A DNA stretch of 64,000 nt from Silene conica. Taxonomy: Eukaryota > Streptophyta > Magnoliopsida > Caryophyllales > Caryophyllaceae. Below the pieces are notes generated by a model. The model was not told the DNA's origin and searched no databases. It saw only the letters and a program-made list of their open reading frames with translations. Positions within the stretch are counted from its first letter, which is position 1, and each line of letters opens with the position of its first letter. Positions 58,805 through 64,000 of this stretch are shown here, piece by piece. Location of the stretch: contig CM055312.2 of assembly GCA_029255685.2 (NCBI GenBank), positions 17,136,649 to 17,200,648 of the forward strand. Reading direction: 5' to 3'. The translations under genes were made by a program, and so were the position numbers.

Positions 58805-59340
58805 GAGAAAGTGGAAAAGCCCATTGGCAAGGAAGAAGAATTGAGTTCAAGTAGTTTCTTCAAAGACCCCGAAAGTGGAAGGGGGGTGTTGAAGGAGCTT
58901 CTTTTGAAAAAGAATGTGGAAATTCGAGAACCGGGGTTGAACAAGATAGAAACCCGAAGTGCAAGCAAGGTGGAGTGCCCGGCCGAGGCTTTTGACCTTT
59001 TCTTAAGGTCCCTAGCTAGCATGGACGAGGTTTCAACCTACAAGACTTGATGATTGATCATGAAAGGTTTGGTGGAGTCACTTAACAACCACCGTTTGTA
59101 AGTATTAGTTTCCTTTCTTTTATCCAGTTTGCATGTTAGTTTCTTTCTTAGTTCGGTTTTTAGTTTAATTTTTATAGCTTGCATGTGAGATTTGAAGACG
59201 AGAGTGTTATTTGATTTGGTCATTTGAAAGAGGTCATCTTGTGGTGAGTAGGCTTGGTTAGGCGTATTCGATGAAGTTTCTCTTGGCAATTGAGTTTTCA
59301 TTGTGTTGGTTGAGTTGTTTTGCGAATAGTGCATAGGGGC

Positions 59341-60137
59341 TCTGAGCCTGTAGGCCGGCTGCCTGTCGACAACCGGCTCAGGACCCTTAATGCACATTCT
59401 GTTTTTTACAACTTACTTTCCAGTTTCAGGAAATTAGCGTGAAAAATACTCTCAGCCGGTATGTGACCGGCGGCCGGTCGACCGGCTGAGAGTCCCATTT
59501 GTGTGTCAAGGAAGAAAAGAAGGGAAAAGAAAAAGGCTACCAGCCGGTCGGCCGGCAGCCGTTCCGCCGGCCGGCAGCCCAATAAAGAGAATGAAGAAGA
59601 AAGGAAGAAAGGAGGAAAGGAGGAAAGACGAAGAAGTGGCTACCAGCCGGTCGGCCGGCAGCCGTTCCGCCGGCTGGGAGCCCAGATATGGGAAAGAAAG
59701 AAAAAAGAAAGGAAAAGAGAAAGAAGAAAAAAGAAAGAGGAAGAGAAGAAGAGAGCACGAAGAAGAGGGTACCAGCCGGTAGGCCGGCAGCCGGTCCACC
59801 GGCTGGGAACCCAGATTTGAGATTTGCAAAAGGGAGAGAAAGAAAGCGTGAAAATCAAGGGAAGAGGGTACCAGCCGGTCGGCCGGCAGCCGGTCCGCCG
59901 GCTGGGAACCCCATTTCACTGTAATCTGGGGAGAAATCGAAGAAAAAGTAATGGGCTGTGAGCCGGTGCAGAAAGAAAGCGTGAAAATCAAGGGAAGAGG
60001 GTACCAGCCGGTCGGCCGGCAGCCGGTCCGCCGGCTGGGAACCCCATTTCACTGTAATCTGCGGAGAAATCGAAGAAAAAGGAATGGGCTGTGAGCCGGT
60101 GCACCGGCGGACGGTGCCCGACCGGCTGGGAGCGCGG
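59341..60137. repeat. Eight GC-rich palindrome cassettes in the spacer of element D
   Basis: Units at 59341-59386, 59450-59496, 59536-59580, 59639-59683, 59769-59812, 59867-59912, 60000-60045 and 60091-60137, plus a half-unit near 59957-59970. Most read TACCAGCCGGTCGGCCGGCA then GCCGGTCCGCCGGCTGGGA. They are the same family as the five in the LTR but more regular, and each is followed by a purine-rich stretch. Confidence 0.9.
59838..60103. repeat. 133-bp tandem duplication in element D
   Basis: 59838-59970 and 59971-60103 are nearly identical, each with one full palindrome cassette followed by the start of another. It shows how the cassette array expands. Confidence 0.9.
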
Positions 60138-60302
60138 CTGGAACGCTTTATTTATAAACCTTAACCCCCATTTTTCCACTCATTTCCCCTCATTTTTCAG
60201 ATTTACCTTCCCTCTCTACCTTCCCTCACTACAAAAACTCTCCCAAAACACTCCCAAACACAAACCCACTTCAATCCTTAGTCAAAATCCTTCAACTTTA
60301 CC

Positions 60303-61934
60303 ATGTCGGGAAGAACCGAACGACGATCGAAATCTAGGAATGATCCCATGGCTGGGCGCGAAAGAGTTGATAACCCCGATGCTCCATTTGTTTCGGGTGA
60401 CCCCGATTTTCCCGGGGTTGTTTTCGATTCCGACACCCAAAAAGGTAATTTCTTATCTTTTGCTCAACGTCCCCTCAACCCAACTCAGTTTATTGATAGG
60501 AATTCCATGAGAGACTTGGGTTTGGATGGTGTAACCGGTGATTTGTTCAGGGATGTGGGTCTGAGTCAGTTGTATGAGACCAAAGCTGTTTTGACATCCC
60601 CTATATTGACATGGGAATTTTTGAGCTGTCTTAGGATAGCCAAAAATAGAGATTCGGGATTAGTCACTTTTTTGCAATTTCGACTCATGAACAAGGGATA
60701 CCATTTGACCCTTGCTGATTTTGCTGGGATTTTTGGGCTGAATAGTGAGGCCCCATTGCATGCCCCTGATTATGTTGTATTGGAGTCGGTTTGGACTTCT
60801 ATTACGGGATTGGTGAGTTCAAGGGGGGAGAAGAAGCCGGCAAATAGGGTGCATCTTGCTCCAATTAGGATTCTTCAGAGATTTTTGGGGTGGACCGTCT
60901 TTTCCCGAGACGAGCCACACAATTTCACCACTATCGAGCTTGAGATTCTAGCTTTTGCTTTGATCACCAAACCTACCAAATTTGAGATCAACATTGCTCA
61001 CCATATGGTGCTTCACCTAGCCCGACTTAGCCACCAGCCCCGTTTGTCCACTCCCATTTGTGTAGGGGGTATGATTACTTTGATTGCTTCAGCAGTTTGT
61101 CGGAGGAGCTTTCGGGTTGACTATATTGGAGGGGATAATGTACTCTCCCGCCGCTACCTTATGGAGGGATTGGGGTGGATTAAGTGGAACCCTAGTGACA
61201 ACAAGTCCTATTGGCAGATTCGAGTGGATGGAGTCGATAAAAACTCCATCCTTTTACCTAACTCTGAGAGGATGAGGGTGACGCCTGATCTACCCTCCTA
61301 TCTCCTCCCTATTGAGGCTCCTTCTGAGGGTACTTCTTCCGGCCCTCCCGCGACCCGAGTCTACACCCGAGACCAGCGCCGACCTACCACCAGTGACCTT
61401 GCATTCCAGCAGCCTTCTCTTCCTATACCACCGTTTGGCGGCTCCAGTTTTTTCCAGGGGGCCTCTTCTAGTTCGGCTCCTCCTCCTAGCTATGTCCCTC
61501 AGACTATAGTGGATTTCATGGCTCGCATGGATCTGAGGCATGAGGACACCGTTCGGAGGCGTGCACTTGAGGACGTACGGCATGCTGATACTAATGCCAG
61601 GATAGACTACTTGTACCACGATCAGGCTTGGGGGAACTTCTCCACTTATGATCGTGGCATTCAGCAGGGATACCGTCACAGTTCGGGGCACCATCCTTCT
61701 TACTACACTCCTCCCGAGGCTGAGTATGTGCCCTCCTCCGAGCCTCATTTCGCCGGAGATGTACATGTTGCTGCGGACTACTACTCTAGGCCGATTTTTC
61801 CCCCGGTGAGTGAGCGTGGGAGATTTGATGCGCCTTCCACTTCTGGGTTCTCCAATGAGTACTACGTGAACCCGGATGATTTTTTGCACGGAGATGGTCA
61901 TGGAGAGACCGGAGACGACGGTGGTGGTAACTAG
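60303..61934 (+). CDS. Athila-type ORF (ATHILA ORF-1/env-position protein) of element D
   Basis: A 543-codon ORF starting MSGRTERRSKSRNDP. Residues about 60-310 (LSQLYETKAVLTSPILTWEFL, FRLMNKGYHLTLADFAGIFGL, TKFEINIAHHMVLHLARL, WIKWNPSDNKSYWQIRV) resemble the Arabidopsis retrotransposon ORF-1 (ATHILA) family, found downstream of gag/pol in Athila elements. The C-terminal part is Ser/Pro/Tyr/Gly-rich and looks disordered, with a possible short helix around VDFMARMDLRHEDTVRRRAL. I see no signal peptide or obvious membrane segment, so an envelope role is not supported by the sequence. Its function is unknown. Its likely neighbour in an autonomous relative would be pol, absent here. Confidence 0.8.
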   Translation: MSGRTERRSKSRNDPMAGRERVDNPDAPFVSGDPDFPGVVFDSDTQKGNFLSFAQRPLNPTQFIDRNSMRDLGLDGVTGDLFRDVGLSQLYETKAVLTSPILTWEFLSCLRIAKNRDSGLVTFLQFRLMNKGYHLTLADFAGIFGLNSEAPLHAPDYVVLESVWTSITGLVSSRGEKKPANRVHLAPIRILQRFLGWTVFSRDEPHNFTTIELEILAFALITKPTKFEINIAHHMVLHLARLSHQPRLSTPICVGGMITLIASAVCRRSFRVDYIGGDNVLSRRYLMEGLGWIKWNPSDNKSYWQIRVDGVDKNSILLPNSERMRVTPDLPSYLLPIEAPSEGTSSGPPATRVYTRDQRRPTTSDLAFQQPSLPIPPFGGSSFFQGASSSSAPPPSYVPQTIVDFMARMDLRHEDTVRRRALEDVRHADTNARIDYLYHDQAWGNFSTYDRGIQQGYRHSSGHHPSYYTPPEAEYVPSSEPHFAGDVHVAADYYSRPIFPPVSERGRFDAPSTSGFSNEYYVNPDDFLHGDGHGETGDDGGGN

Positions 61935-64000
61935 TGAGAGGTGATGGTGATGACTTTGCTCCCATGGAAAAATCCAAAGCAAGTAACTCCCTTAATCCAA
62001 ATTTCGATTTAGTTTGCATTTCCTTTCTAGCATGCATTTAGAGTAGTTAATTTAGTTTACTTAGTTAGTTATAGTTTTCCTTTTCATGTTTTCACATCCT
62101 TAGTTTAGATGCATATAGTTGCATTCATTTAGATACATTAGATTTCCATTTTGTATCATATTGTCACATATAGCTTGCATACATGTAGATTAACGCATTT
62201 AGTTTGCATTTAGTTTAGTTTTTAGTTTTTCATCTTCTTTTGTTTCTTTTTGTTTTTATTGCTTTCATAAAAAATCAAAAATCCAAAAAAATTGAAAAAC
62301 CAAAAACTTTCAAAAATATGTTCTTTATTTTCCGGTTTTCCTCCTCACATTATGCATATAAATAAGTGTGGGGAGGAAGAACCGTTTATTTCAAAAATTT
62401 ACAAAAACAAGTTTTATTTTTCTAAAAAATTTAAAAAAAGCCAAAAACATGTTGTTTTCGCTCTTTTTCTTCATTTCCCCCTTTGCACTTTGTTACATTG
62501 AGGACAATGTAAGTCTTAAGTGTGGGGAGGGAAAATATCCACTTTGTGTATATTTGTTTGCTTTTGTAAATGTGAAAAAACTTCAAAAATACCAAAAAAA
62601 TCGAAAAATTTCAAAAATTTCAAAAAAATATGTTCTTCCTTTCTTTTGTTTTTGTTCTTTGTTTGTTTTGTATATATATGCTTAGTGGACTAACAAGTTG
62701 CAGATATGACGACAACCCGAGGCATTAGGAGAATGAAGATGTTTGGTATACTCTTTCCTACTTCTTTCTCCCCCTCCCGATTTCTTTTTATGTTGATATC
62801 ATGAAGGAGAACGGGATTTTTGTGCTTTGGATGTTCCTTTGGGGAACTTGTGGTTGTTGTGGTTGATGTGCTGTTAGTTTAGCATTCTAGTTGTTGCTTG
62901 TTTGTTATGTTTAGTTTTAGTTTGCTTTTGTTTCACATGCTTTTTCATTTTCATAGTTTTGTGAATATGTGTTAGTCGGTTTTTCCGTTTTGTTTTTGTT
63001 TGTAAATATGCATAGGAGGTTGAATAGTGGAGGGTATATGCCGTCAATGATGATTTTTGTCTTGCCTGTGTCTTTCCCCTCCTAATAGCTTGCACCGTTG
63101 ATATCACCTTTTTAGGGTTCTTGCTTGCAAGGACCCGGAAGTCTAGGCTTAATGACCAAGTTTCGACCACCTTGTGAGACCGTGTTAGACCTTGACCCGA
63201 CCTAAGACCGACCTTAGCTACTCAAATGTGAGGATAGAGCCTCCTTTTTAGTCGGTCCATCAAACCGACTCAGTTTAGGATTGTGAGTAGTCCTCCTTAC
63301 GTGGTGTGTTATGTTTATACGCATAAGAATGGCGCTCGTTCCTTATTTCCGTGATTTATGTTCATGTGCATGTGAGACAACTTTTGTTCCAAATAAATCA
63401 ACTCCACATTTGCCAAATTAGCCTTGTTTTGACCCTTACATCTTATTTCCCTTTCGTTTAGCCACTTTGAGCCTTAACCTTTTCATTTGGCCTAAACTAC
63501 TAAATGAACTACATACCAAAAACATCCTTCCTTGATCAAGAATGGTTGCTTTTATGGTGATTTGTTAGTGGTAGAGTCGAGGATTTAGATGCCAGTTGGT
63601 GGCTTCTTCCGTTGTGGTCTTTACTTTGTTTTTATTTGGTGTTTGGGAGTTTGAAAAAGAAAAGAAATGAAAAGATGAAAAAAGAAAGAAAATAGAAAAT
63701 CAAAAAAAAAAAAAAAAAAAAAGTTGAAAAAGTCTTGAAAAATCCAAAAAAAAAAAATGTAAATACGTGTTTTGAAAAAGAAAAAGGCTAGCAACTAGTC
63801 CCTTCCATCAAGGGGACTTAGAAAAAGTCGTTGCTACAATAACGCGGTCTTTTGATGTTTTTGCACTCGTACCGGGTTTACACATTTTTTTTTTGCGTGA
63901 GATTTGATTTTCAAGTCATGTGTTAGGGTGTAGACGTTGTGCGGTGTTTCTAATAATGACCGTTTTGTCTAAGTTTGTGATGGGTCCGATTTTTCCAAAG
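61935..64000 (+). other. 3' untranslated region of element D
   Basis: No coding region. Two AAGTGTGGGGAGG tracts (about 62364-62376 and 62518-62530), the second preceded by TTGAGGACAATGTA, are polypurine-type signals typical of Athila-like elements. A/T-rich TTTCAAAAAT reiterations surround them. A poly-purine and poly-A stretch occupies 63650-63770. The 3' LTR is not recognisable before the window ends. Confidence 0.65.

Larger units (their letters stand above)
58805..60302 (+). other. Spacer between gag-protease and Athila ORF of element D
   Basis: About 1.5 kb. The first 240 bases remain open in a frame whose product (KPIGKEEELSSSSFFKDPES, then EVSTYKT) looks like ordinary acidic polyprotein tail. 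The rest is untranslated and contains eight GC-rich palindrome cassettes (59341-60137), purine-rich GAAAGA tracts (59580-59770) and a 133-bp tandem duplication. The ORFs crossing the cassettes are compositional. Confidence 0.7.
53910..64000 (+). mobile_element. Ty3/gypsy Athila-like element D, non-autonomous, 3' end outside the window
   Basis: A plus-strand element with a 5' LTR ending at 55615, an Athila-type primer site, a gag-protease ORF, a GC-palindrome-rich spacer, an Athila-type ORF and a purine-tract region of the AAGTGTGGGGAGG kind. No RT, RNase H or integrase lies between or after these, so it would depend on an autonomous relative. The left boundary at TGATGAGCTCC (53910) is inferred from the usual TGAT start of such LTRs; with the 3' LTR outside the window the target duplication cannot be read. 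Both ORFs are open over their full length, so this copy looks less damaged than element C. Confidence 0.8.

Noticed and set aside
59503-59991. Ser/Phe-rich or Arg/Lys-rich ORFs across the cassette spacer
   Set aside because: They arise from purine-rich tracts alternating with GCCGG blocks and shift frame from unit to unit.
53910-60137. Palindrome cassettes as a CRISPR-like array
   Set aside because: Plant nuclear DNA; spacers are irregular, the repeats are imperfect palindromes and no associated genes exist.

Overview
The window looks like plant nuclear DNA, probably eudicot, from a repeat-dense (pericentromere-like) region. It holds Ty1/copia and Ty3/gypsy LTR retrotransposons of plant lineages, a CACTA transposon, hAT- and Stowaway-like elements, AT-rich spacers and AAT microsatellites. 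I see no complete host gene. The only host-derived coding sequence is a captured RING-finger gene fragment inside the CACTA element. A short repeat near 1.1 kb is of a type I associate with Caryophyllales, which is only a weak taxonomic hint.

Layout. 1-3365: AT-rich spacer with small repeats and two GC-rich hAT-like non-autonomous elements (1670-2414 and 2464-3041, the second with a perfect 8-bp target duplication). 3366-14320: a copia Sirevirus (SIRE1-like, + strand) with near-identical 1.33-kb LTRs, gag, pol and a third ORF. 14865-50809: one nest. The host of the nest is a short-LTR copia element (minus strand, target duplication CGCTA). A Tekay-like chromovirus (15804-25667) lies inside its RT region, and an Athila/Tat-like gypsy element (29241-50698) lies inside its 5' LTR. 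The gypsy element was in turn invaded by an 8.8-kb LARD (35792-44549) just upstream of its gag, and by a 4.4-kb CACTA element (45011-49444) inside its 5' LTR. 50815-53909: unplaced repeat debris. About 53910 to the window end: a second Athila-like element (+ strand) with a gag-protease ORF and an Athila-type ORF; its 3' LTR lies outside the window.

The retroelements are treated as fossils. LTR comparison by eye suggests the LARD (about 4 substitutions in 3.0 kb) and the Sirevirus (about 5 in 1.33 kb) are the youngest. The chromovirus (about 30 in 2.27 kb) and the first Athila-like element (about 1-2 %) are older.

The most unusual signals are cis-structures. The Sirevirus carries at least ten copies of a hairpin with fixed geometry (8-nt arm, 7-nt loop, 8-nt arm; GCAACAGT/ACTGTTGC), in LTRs and inside coding regions. 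The two Athila-like elements carry GC-rich compound palindromes (CCAGCCGG...CCGGCTGG in one, CACCCCGGTA...TACCGGGGTG in the other) in both LTR and 3' untranslated regions. Also notable are the LARD, whose ends match the chromovirus, and the CACTA element carrying an intact split RING domain.
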